From assembly GCF_032118995.1 (NCBI RefSeq), contig NC_092657.1, positions 16,040,181-16,104,180 of the forward strand: a stretch of 64,000 bases of DNA, read 5' to 3'. The position numbers and the translations under genes were made by a program. Below are positions 1 to 9,879 of this stretch, piece by piece; the stretch's first letter is position 1; each line of letters opens with the position of its first letter. Source of the DNA: Asterias amurensis (taxonomy: Eukaryota > Echinodermata > Asteroidea > Forcipulatida > Asteriidae). The notes below the pieces were generated by a model. The model was not told the origin of the DNA. It did no database searches and saw only the letters and a program-made list of their open reading frames with translations.

Positions 1-107
1 ACTGCTTTGAAGCGAGTTCAGTTATCAAGTACTTACATTGCAAGTTATTAACTCCAACTCAAAAAACATTACATTGAAATTACTCAGAGATTGTTCATTT
101 TATTTAG

Positions 108-248
108 TAATCCTTGAATTGACTGAGAGTAAGATGATAGTTCATCATTTTGGACCACCTCCTGATGGTTATACTCCTGGTCAACACTGGGTCACACAAG
201 TCATGAAACAGGTACCAAAACGGAATCGATGCCAGTCCACTGAAAAAG
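108..248 (+). CDS. Exon 1 (first visible exon, acceptor uncertain)
   Basis: Donor g|gtaagc at 248/249 leaves phase 1 and joins exon 2 to give an Asp codon. The best acceptor is the pyrimidine-rich stretch ending in AG at 106-107, which makes a symmetric 1-1 exon of 141 nt, but AGs at 20-21 and 86-87 are possible. The peptide has a Pro-rich part (FGPPPDGYTPGQHW) and a Cys near its end. I do not recognise a domain. Confidence 0.45.
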
Positions 249-3200
249 GTAAGCAGAAACTACTTTGAAGTTCATTGTTTAAATGGTGAACATCTTAACT
301 CCAAAGTACAACCCTTTGGTTTTTATTTGAATACGGTAAGAATATCGAAGTCTTATATAGCGCACGTTCCCACCAATAATGTACTCAATGCGCTGAGTAC
401 AAACTTTAAGAAAGATAGGTTATTGAAGTGATGAATTATGGGACCCAATTGTACACATAATAAGAGTTTACAAGGTGCTACGGCGCACTTAGCAATCATA
501 GCCTTGGAACACTTGGGCGAACCCCTTCTCTTTTCGGCAAGTGCACTGGGTTACTTTACATGCGTTACACAACACATGGTACCAACGGATTCACGTCTCA
601 CAGAAGGACCAAGCAATACTGTTAAGTCTAGCTTAACCCGAACCCACACTCTGTTGATTAGAAACACCAGAGTTTGAAATTCGGTGCTCTTAACGGCTCG
701 GCCACGACACTTCCACGTATAGAGCACGGTATACTTAACAAAGAACATATCATTCCACAGGCAACCAACATGGATGGGTTTCAAACCCTTGACTTTGCCA
801 TATAGGTTAATGTTTTCAGAACTGGACCGTCGATCTCCATCAATGACTAGAGTCAGTTCGGATCATTCTAGCACAGGGTACCGAAATACATGTTACTCCT
901 CATAACAAATGATTTCAATTTCAATATCATTTTCTCTTGTCTAATCCAACAGATACATTAACCGATTGTCAGGCTTTGCTGGATGCTGGATACAAAGACA
1001 ATGGTATCTACACTATCCATCCCTACCAGAATGATGAAGGAATTAAAGTGTTTTGTGATATAACGAAGCATACAGGCTGGATTGTAAGTACATGGATTAA
1101 AAGGGTAGCTTTATATAGCTTTTGTACTGTCTTTTTGACAGATATGGGGGTTTAAAATTTTTCTTTTGTCCACAAGTTTAATGCATTATTTCATTTTGTC
1201 CATTACAACTTTTAAAGACGAACCTGGTCCACTGTTTAACTCAAAGTTTGCAACGTCTTCCATTTTTTGTTCATGAAAACTACTTTAGAATAACAGCCAA
1301 TGCAATAACTGTTTTTTAAATGTATTAAAATTGAGTCATTACTCCACGAAAATGATTGAATAGCGTGATTTGCATAGATGAATATTTATAACAACTGTGA
1401 CGTAATTCTACATGTACGAATTTAGTTTTAGAGGGGGTATTATTCATACCGGTTACCCATGTTTAAAACAAAATTGAGATAAATCTGACGGCCAAGTCAA
1501 AATATTATCATATAAATCATTGCTTTGAAGGTGTTCCAGCGGCGCGTTAATGGGTCAGTCAATTTCAACCGCAGTTGGGCAGAATACAAGAAAGGCTTTG
1601 GGTCAATGGATGGTGAGTTCTGGCTTGGCAATGAGATTCTACATAAACTGACTGATGCTGAAGGGAACTGGACAGTCCGTCTGGACCTAACCAATGAAGA
1701 AAATAAAACGGGTCATTTCCTGAAGAAACAGTTCCGCGTCGGACCTTACAATTACACCATGTTTCTTGAGCACTCCGAGTTACCACCAACTGGTATGTCT
1801 ACTTATGTTCTCACCATTACCAGGGCTCCACTGATTATATTAATAATCTATCAAGGTTGTTTTAAAGGCTCCATTTATTGTATTTTTTTGAAAGAATCAC
1901 AAACTATGTTTGACGGGCCTGTTCTCAACTACTATATATTGCTTTATGTTAACGTTTCAAAACCGCCATTCAATTTAACATTAAATTTTACACAATTAAA
2001 TCTGTTAGTTGACTCCGGGCACGATCTAGACTTAGCTATTTTTAATTCAACAGTTAATTAAAATAATTAAAGGTTTTTTTAATTGTTTTTGATTTAAATT
2101 GTTTTTTATTCTTTCCAGTTCGTAGATACTGTGGACACAAACTAGGAATGGAAGACGGGAGTATTCCCGATGATAGGATCACAGCATCTAGTCAGTGGAG
2201 TTCAAAATATCCGCCAAGTAATGCACGACTGAATCTGAACGGTTGTTGGGGACCAGCTAAAAATCAACTCGATCATTCATGGCTCCAAATATTTACTGGT
2301 TCAGAGCCAGTGCAGCTTGAGGGCGTCATCACACAGGGCTGTCCAGACGGTGATTTGTATGTGACACAATACCAGGTACAATACAGCATTGATGGCACTG
2401 CATGGCTGTATGTCAATGGGGACTCTACTCCACAGGTAAGAGTACTCAGCAAAGACACACTCCATCTCGACACACCAATCAAGCTCTACAACCATTATTC
2501 ATGACCAAAGGCTTAATTATAATTTGTATTTCTTTATTTTTTCCACCCCTGTTTTTTAACAGACATTCGTTGGCAACACTGATGGAAACACCCCAGTTAC
2601 CAATATATTCCAGCAACCTATTCAAGCACGGTACATCCGCATCAGACCAACAGCCTGGATTGGCTGGCCAGACCTACGTATTGAGCTCATTGGATGCAGA
2701 GGTATTGTTTCAATCAATCACCACTTTTTCAAACGTCAGGCTTATTGTACATAATCTCACTATAAGGATTGGGGTACTTTGTGTAACACAAAACACAAAG
2801 TCTACCGATTTACCTTTACATTTAACTTACACAGATTGATGATAATGTCAGTAAAAAGCTTATATAAAAAATATTGCTTGCTGATGTGATGTAATTTTTG
2901 AGAAATGTGTAAAACAATGTCACGAAAATACATTTTACATGCTTAAACGAATTTTGCTGATGTGATGTAATTTTTGAGAAATGTGTAAAACAATGTCACG
3001 AAAATACGTTTTACATGCTAAAACAAATGTTATCTCCTGAGACGAAAATTATGTTCGTGACTTGTTTTACTAATTTCTCAAAAACTACAGCACCAAGGGA
3101 CGCAATTTTTATTTTCAAACTGTGTAAATCTGATGACATTTTGTGGTGTCATTAAAAAAGTACACAGACCCTTAAAACGAGACACGCCTAACTGATTTCG

Positions 3201-6200
3201 AACGTAAGTCTATGAATCTCATCTAAAAAGTAACTAGAAAACAATTTATTGCCAGACTTGCACAGAACACTGCACATAACAAATTCGGTGCATCAAGTGC
3301 AAACCAACAGCCTGGAATACATAAGGTATTGAGCTCAGTGGATGCAGAGGTAAAGGATATAAGTTAATGATGTATGCTGTTGACCACAGTACAAATAAAG
3401 TCACTGCAACATATAGAAATGGGAAAAAAAAGTCGTAAAGTCAGAATATGTTTGCACTCAACCTCACTCCCCTTCAAAGTTATTGTAAACAATTATTAGA
3501 CTACACATTAGCTACTATAGCAATTATTAGACTACACATTAGCTACTATTATGAAAATGTACTATAGTCAATATAAAACGTGTTTTTAAGGTTAACCAAG
3601 GTCTCAAGAAGAATTAATTTAAATTAAACACTTCTGAAGTTAACAAGACTAACTTCAAAATTCGCAAAAACTGAATGTTTTCACTTAAGACTGGCTTGAT
3701 TAAAAACACTATGAATTTGTTTATTTTCTCAGCTCATAAAGTTTGTCAGCAGAAGCTCGGAATGGGAGATGGTACCATCCCTGATGAAAGCATAACGACA
3801 TCGTCTACTGATGACCAGTACTGCAGCTTGAACACTTACGGACGGCTAGATGTGGACGGTGGCTGGTGTCCCACATCGAATGACAAAGACAGTGCATGGT
3901 TCCAAGTGGATCTAAAGCACCCGGTATTGATTCAAGGTGTTGTAATAAAGGGTAACAACCACAATTGGTACTGGGTTACAGAGTTCATCGTATCTTACGG
4001 TGACGACGAGCAAGACCTGCGCTTCGTAGGAGGGACAGATGAGAACAATGCACAGGTAGGACTTCATACCTAAATGAAAGAAAACCTTTACATGTGGAAT
4101 ATTGTATAAAATCAACAACAACCACATGTAATGTATTAGTCAGATTATATTGTTTCTTAATGAATTCACTGACACCGGCAAGTTCACTATTCCTTCAAAG
4201 TCAATCATTCTTTTGTACAGTGTTTCCAGATGTCTACAGCGTTTTACAAATATGAACAAAAGGAACGTTTAAACCAGATTCTGCATGACATTTTGGATAA
4301 CAGAGTGTTCCTCAGAACAACGAGCGGCAGCACGCTTTACACAAATAAACTGCAGTAATAAGCGTCTGCATTTATTTAGGAATCCCAACTCTCCAGAAGA
4401 CGATCAATGCATTCTGAGCGAAAAGTCTCGTTGAAACCAACGGTTCTTTTCAGAACAACCCCAACTCATTTATAGATATTCGTTAGATGGTGTGACCGCA
4501 AATCTTTCCATACCGTAATCAACCATGCAAAATTTCTACTAATCTAAACTGTAAACAAAAACATATAGGGCCTATATCGTGTACGGATCGATTCTTGAGA
4601 CCTGGGCGGAATCAAGATGTTTTTTTAGTTATAAGATAGCTGCTATTATTGAGCATCACATTTGTTTTCAACAGAGATTCCCTGGAAATACAGATTGGTA
4701 TACCAGAGTAACCAACATGTTCATTGAGGAAATCAGAGCACGCTACATCCGCATCACACCAACTGGGTATTATCAGCGTCCTGGGATGCGTATTGAACTC
4801 CTTGGATGTAATGGTAAAGTCATAAAAAAGCAATTATTTATCCCGTTGATTTTTATAACAACAACTGACAACAACATAACCATAAATTCTCCTTTATTTT
4901 GGTTTGTTGAAACTTTGTTTTATAATGTTAATGGGCTACGTCTCATATTTTATGCAAACACTTACTGAATTCAAATTGATCTCATTTGACAGAATTTTAA
5001 CGTTATCATAGACAATCGCTGCAAATACTTTTTGCTTTTTCTCCAAACATGTATCATTTAAACATATATTACATGGAAATGATAATCCTTATTTATACTT
5101 TATTTTGATTAAGCAAATAACAATTAGTGGCGAAATTTAAGGGCTAAATACAACCGCTGTAGGGGTGTACCTCTTTCCCCTGCAGTTTTATAAAAGTGTA
5201 TTTATTTCCTCCTGGCTTAACTGTTGGAATATGTATATATTATTGCCTGTTTAACAACGTTACTGTGGAAACAATAAACCTTTAACCTTAAACCCTACTA
5301 ATAATAATAAATAACAACCCGTTTTTTATAGCACTTTTCATACCCGGAGGCCGTCCCAAAGCGCTTCACATTATTACCCCTTGTCACTAGGCCTTAATTT
5401 ACTCCTTAAACTATTTCAGCTCCCTAGTGGGGAGTATGCAGCCTGTTCAACGTTAATATGCGCTACTCGGCTATTAAAACCAATCACAAGAACCATCTCT
5501 GCCCTCATCCACATGTACCCATTTACCCCTGGGTGGAGAGTGACAACTACAATTAAGTGTCTTGGTCAGGGACACAAGTGTAACGACCGGGATTCTAACC
5601 CACACTCTGCTGAACAGAAGTACCAGAGCTTGAGTTCGATGCTCTATCCGCTTGGGCATAACACCCCACAACAATTCATTTTCAATTTCAATTTGAGAAA
5701 ACATTGTTTTGTCAGTGGCGGTAAAGTCACTTGCTTGTTTTTTTCCGAAAAATACCACACTGTGATCGGAATTCGAACAATACATTATAAAAAAAATGCA
5801 CTCCGATTAACCTATTATATTGCGTTGCCTTTTATTTTTAACTGATACAGAACGCTTCTTTTGTTTGGATCGTCTCGGAATGGGAGATGGCAGCATTCCA
5901 GACTACAGAATCACAGCATCAAGTCCACAGCAGAGGGAAGATGGTAACTGTCAACCAAGCAATGCACGACTCACTCAATCAGCGAACAGTGATACTATTG
6001 GCTGGTGCCCTGATCATAATGACAACAACCCATGGCTACAGATTGATCTCGAAAGTAATGTCATAGTAGAGGGAATTATGATGCTGCAGGGATCTGATCA
6101 GGTAATCAATGAAGATGTGAGTCATGGGTACAGGCTGGAGTACAGTGATGACCAGAACACTTGGCATACTATGGGTTCAGCACAGGTAAGAACATACATG

Positions 6201-9083
6201 TTTAATGTAAACTGATTAGGTTATTGGAACCTAATTATGTCAACCTGTCAAGCTTCTTAAGTCTGCTTCAATTCGCACCTTCTCGCATTTTGCTCCTCAC
6301 ACCCGCAATGCACTCACCATCTCAATCAGAAAGGGAGTCAGACTTTCCATGCAAATTCGAGAAGTGTATCAAACATTATTTTAACCCACTATAACACGCT
6401 GTGTTCTTGATGAACTGGCGCTTTATAATGGTTTCACAAATCCATTAAGTCCGACTCTAAGAACTGACATGCAAAACTATTCAAACGGATTTGATTGATA
6501 TTGTTCAACTTGTTTGTGGACAACCACAATGTCGCTGTGCCAAAGATAGTTGTGATATGCACAGTTGAATTGATTTCGATACCATAAGTCTGATTTGAAC
6601 AAAATAAAAAATGTGTATTGATAATTCTGCTTTGCTAAGTTAAATGGTTTTTGTTTTACTAGTGAGTGACATGCTATTTAATGGAGATAGCATGATAAGT
6701 TGTAGCTTTTGTTTCTTAACAGAGTATCCGAAGAAACACTACAGCAGACTCGGTAGCTACCAGCATGTTCAATCCACCAATCACTGCTCGTTATATCCGC
6801 ATCTCACTAAACCAAACTGATGGCTCTCTGTGGATACGTGTTGAACTACTAGGTTGCCAAGGTTAGTTCTAACGAGATGTCTGAGACACATTGTCTTTAA
6901 AACAAGTTATATTCGTCTAAATATAACAGTGAACTGATCGTGAAAACTGTGTATGTACATAAACAAACAAATCAAACACAGCAATATTTTAAACATTAAA
7001 AGGGTGATTGACAAAGTTACAGTTTATAATTTTAAAGTGTACATATTTACATGAGTTTTGCTCAGCTTTTTGAAGCAACTTACAACTCTAAAACCAAGAT
7101 TGTTCTCGGTTAGTTAAGGTAAATTTACGTTTTGTAATCTTTCTTTAAAGTAATGGCAATAACAACTTATTTGATTGATAAACGGAACTGTTTTCCCCCA
7201 CATACTTTCGATCTGAGAATTGGTTCTTACGATAATGTCTCTCCGTTTTGTTCTCTTAGTATGGACAAGTGTTTTTGCTTTAATTGCTCTGGATGATCAG
7301 AAATTTATCAAAAGCTTGGTGACCTTTTAAATTATAATGTTCACAAATTTGTTTTTTGTTCATGAAGTAAGTATTTCTGAACTCAATTGATCAATCAAAT
7401 GTTTGTATTTACAGTACGCTGGGTATGTAGACAACGCCTTCTTAATGAAGCCTATATCATTTCCAACGAATCACCGCGGCTTCAGATTGACCTGCTGTTA
7501 GTAACTCTAGTTGAGGGAGTCATAGCACAAGGGAAAAATGAAACGTCGTTTCAAATAGAATACAGCCTCGAAAACGTTACATGGGTCTATGTTAGCCACC
7601 AGGGAGCACCTGAAGGAGAACCTCAGGTAGATGGTTCTGTCAATGCACAAACAAAATTGGTTTTGTAAAGGGGCACACCGGCTGAATTGGGCTATTTGGG
7701 CTACATTATAGACCAAGATATGACTTTGGTTCTGTCATTGCACAAACAAAATTGGTTTTGTAAAGGGGCACACCGGCTGAATTGAGCTACGTGGGCTACA
7801 ACACAGAACAAGATAATGACTTCAAAGGTCTGCCAGGAATGGAGAAGAGCAGTCACTATAAAAATATGTTTTATGATCCTACACCACTAAATTGCGTATA
7901 CGGTGAGCCGGTGTGCCTCTTTAAATTGGCGAGTTTTGTTTCTCGTGGACTTGTTACTCAACTTAGCTTTAAACAAAGACAATTGGTAATCCCAGAAACT
8001 CGTACGCACAAGGAACATTGCAACATTATGAACAATGGTTTACTTTGTGACTAAATAAAAGTAAAGGTATAAACCAAATTTGCCTTAATCATGTTGTTCT
8101 ATCTCCTGTGCTACAGACATTCCATGGTAATACTCTGCAATCCGCACCGCTAACCAACGTGTTTAAGCAGCCGATCCGAGCACGCTTCATCCGTGTCACT
8201 CAAACAGACGTCGGACATCCAGCCGTAAGCATTGAACTCGTTGGATGCAGAAGTAAGTTCCTTGAAAGTAATAACCCAACTGAATTGTAATTCCAGCTGC
8301 TGGTGTTGTTTTACTTGTTGGTTTGGCTTTGATCTTAATATAAAGAAATAAAAACGATCTGAAACGTGTGTAAAACAAGCCTTGTATTAAAGTGTTTTGA
8401 AACAGTATAGCCTGCTAATTTACACCTTTCAGTATAGCCTGCTAATTTACACCTTTCAGTATAGCCTGCTAATTTACACCTTTCAGTATAGCCTGCTAAT
8501 TTACACCTTTCAGTATAGCCTGCTAATTTACACATTTCAGTATAGCCTGCTAATTTACACCTGTCAGTATAGCCTGCTAATTAACACCTTTCAGTATAGC
8601 CTGCTAATTTACACCTTTCAGTATAGCCTGCTAATTTACACTTTTGATATAACTTATATTCTAGAACACGCGTGCAGTAACTTTTCTTTAAAAAAAAGCT
8701 TACCAGACATTAAAAATTGCTTACTTAATTTTTGAAAAAGTACCTGATTGCTTTAAAAGAGCATCAAATGATATTTGTATTTCATTTTGTTTTTTCCAGA
8801 TGATATTCTTGAGACTGCCAACAATCAAGCCTTCAGCATTCACCATCATACAGATAATAACCAAAACGACACAAACTGCCCAGGTCTGAATAGTGAAGGA
8901 GGATGGTGGTTTAATAGATGCTCTGGTATACCTGGTGTAGATAATAACCTTAATGCTGAATATATCCAACCTGGTGATACTAAGGGTCCATACAAACGAG
9001 TTATTAGAGCTACTGAATGGAATGGGTCTCGTATTGTAAAGACTGAAATCAAAATACGCCGCCAATCTCCACCTCGTGGCTAA
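108..9083 (+). CDS. Fibrinogen-related domain protein with four inserted F5/8 type C (discoidin) domains, 12 exons, 5' end missing
   Basis: Predicted secreted or cell-surface lectin-like protein; the role is inferred from domain families only. Exons (join): 108-248, 953-1083, 1531-1792, 2119-2435, 2563-2701, 3733-4055, 4675-4813, 5851-6185, 6723-6861, 7415-7626, 8117-8252, 8800-9083. Every intron is GT-AG and every junction keeps frame, giving about 851 visible residues. Domain order is an unassigned N-terminal piece, FReD first half (about residues 48-178), discoidin 1-4 (about 178-758), then FReD second half to the stop. FReDs bind sugars or acetyl groups and discoidin domains bind lipids or glycans; many such proteins act in innate recognition, coagulation or adhesion. 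No signal peptide or transmembrane segment is in the window, because the start is upstream. The interleaved layout is unusual; an assembly error or nested genes are the alternatives, but shared strand, phase and domain completeness argue against them. Confidence 0.82.
440..712 (-). repeat. Degenerate tRNA-derived SINE
   Basis: On the minus strand, GTGGCCGAGCCGTTAAGAGC near 690-710 resembles a tRNA A box and GGGTTCGGGTTAAG near 633-646 resembles a B box. It lies in the intron between exons 1 and 2. The extent is approximate. Confidence 0.45.
953..1083 (+). CDS. Exon 2: FReD N-terminal segment
   Basis: The translation carries the hallmark start of a fibrinogen-related domain: DCQALLDAGYKDNGIYTI, then KVFCDITKHTGW. 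The two cysteines form the first conserved FReD disulfide in the family. Acceptor AG is at 951-952, donor ATT|GTAAGT at 1083/1084, phase 1 to phase 0. Confidence 0.88.
1531..1792 (+). CDS. Exon 3: FReD central segment, ends at the insertion point
   Basis: VFQRRVNGSVNFNRSW and EYKKGFG are the strongly conserved FReD core (compare the family pattern VxQRRxDGSVDFxRxW). The segment FWLGNE..HKLT also fits. The exon ends in phase 1 just after the strand ending ..YNYTMFLEHSELPPT. In ordinary FReDs the G-[YF]-SGTAGD loop follows here. Five N-X-S/T sequons lie in 87 residues (NGS, NRS, NWT, NKT, NYT), suggesting heavy N-glycosylation. Acceptor is AAG at 1528-1530, donor G|GTATGT at 1792/1793. Confidence 0.88.
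2119..2435 (+). CDS. Exon 4: discoidin domain 1, first part
   Basis: Starts with the first domain cysteine (RRYCGHKLGM) followed by the invertebrate F5/8C pattern EDGSIPDDRITASS, SNARLN, CWGP and SWLQI. Phase 1 in, phase 0 out (CAG|GTAAGA). The cysteine pairs in the family with the terminal cysteine encoded by exon 5. Confidence 0.88.
2563..2701 (+). CDS. Exon 5: discoidin domain 1, second part
   Basis: 139 nt. Encodes the F5/8C C-terminal pattern QARYIRIRPTAW ... LRIELIGC, ending in the closing cysteine. Phase 0 in, phase 1 out (G|GTATTG). The same exon length recurs in exons 7 and 9. Confidence 0.88.
2878..3029. repeat. Two tandem copies of a 76-bp sequence
   Basis: The stretch beginning CTGATGTGATGTAATTTTTG occurs at 2881 and again at 2957, with near-identical following sequence. 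Intronic, no coding content seen. Confidence 0.9.
3280..3353 (+). pseudogene. Dead copy of a discoidin second-part exon
   Basis: Resembles the end of exon 5: CCAACAGCCTGGA is followed by TATTGAGCTCAGTGGATGCA and then G|GTAAAG, a donor-like end as in exon 5. The middle has lost about 14 nt, which breaks the frame, and the upstream part is badly diverged with no good acceptor. It lies between the exons for domains 1 and 2. Confidence 0.72.
3491..3552. repeat. Two tandem copies of a 31-bp sequence
   Basis: AATTATTAGACTACACATTA followed by GCTACTAT occurs at 3491 and 3522. Intronic. Confidence 0.9.
3733..4055 (+). CDS. Exon 6: discoidin domain 2, first part
   Basis: Encodes HKVCQQKLGMGDGTIPDESI, then RLDVDGGWCP, AWFQVDL and FIVSYGDD. 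This is a complete first part of an F5/8C domain, with the canonical W-[FL]-Q-[IV]-D-L strand. Acceptor TTTTCTCAG ends at 3732; donor CAG|GTAGGA at 4055/4056. Phase 1 to 0. Confidence 0.9.
4675..4813 (+). CDS. Exon 7: discoidin domain 2, second part
   Basis: 139 nt encoding IRARYIRITPTGYYQRPGMR then IELLGC, the closing half of domain 2. Phase 0 in, phase 1 out (G|GTAAAG). Confidence 0.9.
5295..5672 (-). repeat. tRNA-derived SINE
   Basis: Read on the minus strand it begins GGTGTTATGCCCAAGCGGAT (A box region, 5645-5664). The B box is GGTTAGAATCC, around 5590-5600. The body ends at a TAA-rich tail near 5295-5310. The structure (tRNA-like head, body, simple-repeat tail) is that of a Pol III SINE. 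It lies between exons 7 and 8 and is antisense to the gene. Confidence 0.75.
5851..6185 (+). CDS. Exon 8: discoidin domain 3, first part
   Basis: Encodes FCLDRLGMGDGSIPDYRITA, SNARLT, GWCPDHND, PWLQIDL and YRLEYSDD. At 111 codons this is the longest of the four first-part exons. Acceptor GATACAG ends at 5850; donor CAG|GTAAGA at 6185/6186. Confidence 0.9.
6723..6861 (+). CDS. Exon 9: discoidin domain 3, second part
   Basis: 139 nt encoding ITARYIRISLNQTDGSLWIR then VELLGC. Phase 0 in, phase 1 out (G|GTTAGT). Confidence 0.9.
7415..7626 (+). CDS. Exon 10: discoidin domain 4, shortened first part
   Basis: Encodes VCRQRLL, then jumps almost at once to SPRLQIDLLL, VEGVIAQGK and FQIEYSLENVTWVYV. 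It has 70 codons against 105, 107 and 111 in the sister exons. The GMGDGSIPD-ITASS-NARL-GWCP part (35-41 residues) is missing, yet the reading frame and both splice phases (1 in, 0 out) are intact. Confidence 0.82.
7633..7926. repeat. 95-bp tandem duplication within a small inverted-repeat element
   Basis: TTCTGTCA(A/T)TGCACAAAC starts at 7635 and again at 7730 (period 95). The motif AAAGGGGCACACCGGCT near 7667 reappears inverted near 7908-7926 (AGCCGGTGTGCCTCTTTA), suggesting a small MITE whose left end was duplicated. Intronic, directly after exon 10. Confidence 0.65.
8117..8252 (+). CDS. Exon 11: discoidin domain 4, second part
   Basis: 136 nt (one codon shorter than its sisters) encoding FKQPIRARFIRVTQTDVG then IELVGC. 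Phase 0 in, phase 1 out (A|GTAAGT). Confidence 0.87.
8403..8645. repeat. 27-bp minisatellite, 9 copies
   Basis: The unit AGTATAGCCTGCTAATTTAC followed by ACCTTTC is repeated nine times with few substitutions. The unit is a multiple of 3, so it is open on both strands (QYSLLIYTF on plus), but nothing else suggests it is translated. It lies in the intron before the final FReD exon. Confidence 0.93.
8800..9083 (+). CDS. Exon 12: FReD C-terminal segment and stop
   Basis: Encodes DILETANNQAFSIHHHTDNN, CPGLNSEGGWWFNRC and a C-terminal tail ending with TAA at 9081-9083. The C-x(n)-GGWWFNRC pair is the second conserved FReD disulfide. HTDNNQND occupies the position of the family's calcium-site DRDND motif, so calcium binding may be altered. 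It has phase 1 at its start, the phase left open by exon 3 as well as by exon 11. Confidence 0.88.
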
Positions 9084-9879
9084 AAATATTTCAGGATGAA
9101 AATTGTCTAAGCCTATTGATAGTCAAATGATTAGGAAACGCTAAATCGCATGTTAGTGCGTTTATTTGTCAAAATGAAAAGCTGTTCAGCTGAGTCTTCA
9201 ACATGTGTTACAAAAATCCATTAAAAATGTGGTCTTTCACCGTCAAAAGATCAAGAAACGCAGACTAGTATGTTTGTGCGTTATTTATCAAACTCACATA
9301 AGGTTTGCCACACAAGATGGCGACTTTTCATGGCAAAAAGGGTTATTCAATACGGTCTAAGAGCTAAAACAAATCGAATGCAGCATGACCGGTAACCTGG
9401 TATTTTACTTGGCTAAAAAAAATGTTAAGCACTATTTTTTCTTAACGTTTACTCACCCTCAAGTACACTCATTTAAACAGAAGCAAGCTCACACACCAAT
9501 GAGAGCGGACTACTTGCTCTATGACTTGTTTATTCTTTTAAGAGATGCAAAGCTTTACTACGATTGTAGAGTATATCAACCGCAGCCTGAAGTTAAATTG
9601 ACATTCACATTGAGTAAGAACCGATTGGCGGTTTGGAATTATACGGCGTATTCAGATCAAGCTCTTAGTGTGTTAACAAAAACTGCTTTCGGCTGAAAAT
9701 ATATTTTTAGATTACGTAATTGAATTTGCCAGGTTTGCCCTAAAATGTATTTATTCATATTGTGCACTTATTAAGCATTGTTTCAATCAAAGTAAATTTG
9801 AATTGTATTTCGTAGATAGCTGCTGAAACCATCTTTAAAATTCAGAAGAAGTTATCACATTAATGTAAAGTTGAATAAA
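9084..9879 (+). other. Probable 3' UTR region of the FReD/discoidin gene
   Basis: The first canonical AATAAA after the stop is at 9874-9879; an ATTAAA variant is at 9220-9225. Two diverged direct copies of a 45-bp sequence (around 9129 and 9248, sharing GTGCGTT.ATTT.TCAAA) lie between. An unsupported 103-codon open frame (9385-9696) shows no recognised domain. Confidence 0.4.

Noticed and set aside
8403..8645. Possible CRISPR array at the 27-bp repeats
   Set aside because: Units are contiguous with no spacers, and the genome is eukaryotic.
8335..8735. Open frames with 9-residue repeats on both strands
   Set aside because: The 27-bp minisatellite has no stop in several frames. It lies in an intron between exons with matching phases.
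9385..9696. 103-codon open frame after the FReD gene stop
   Set aside because: No splice sites, domain or paralogue; more likely 3' UTR or intergenic.
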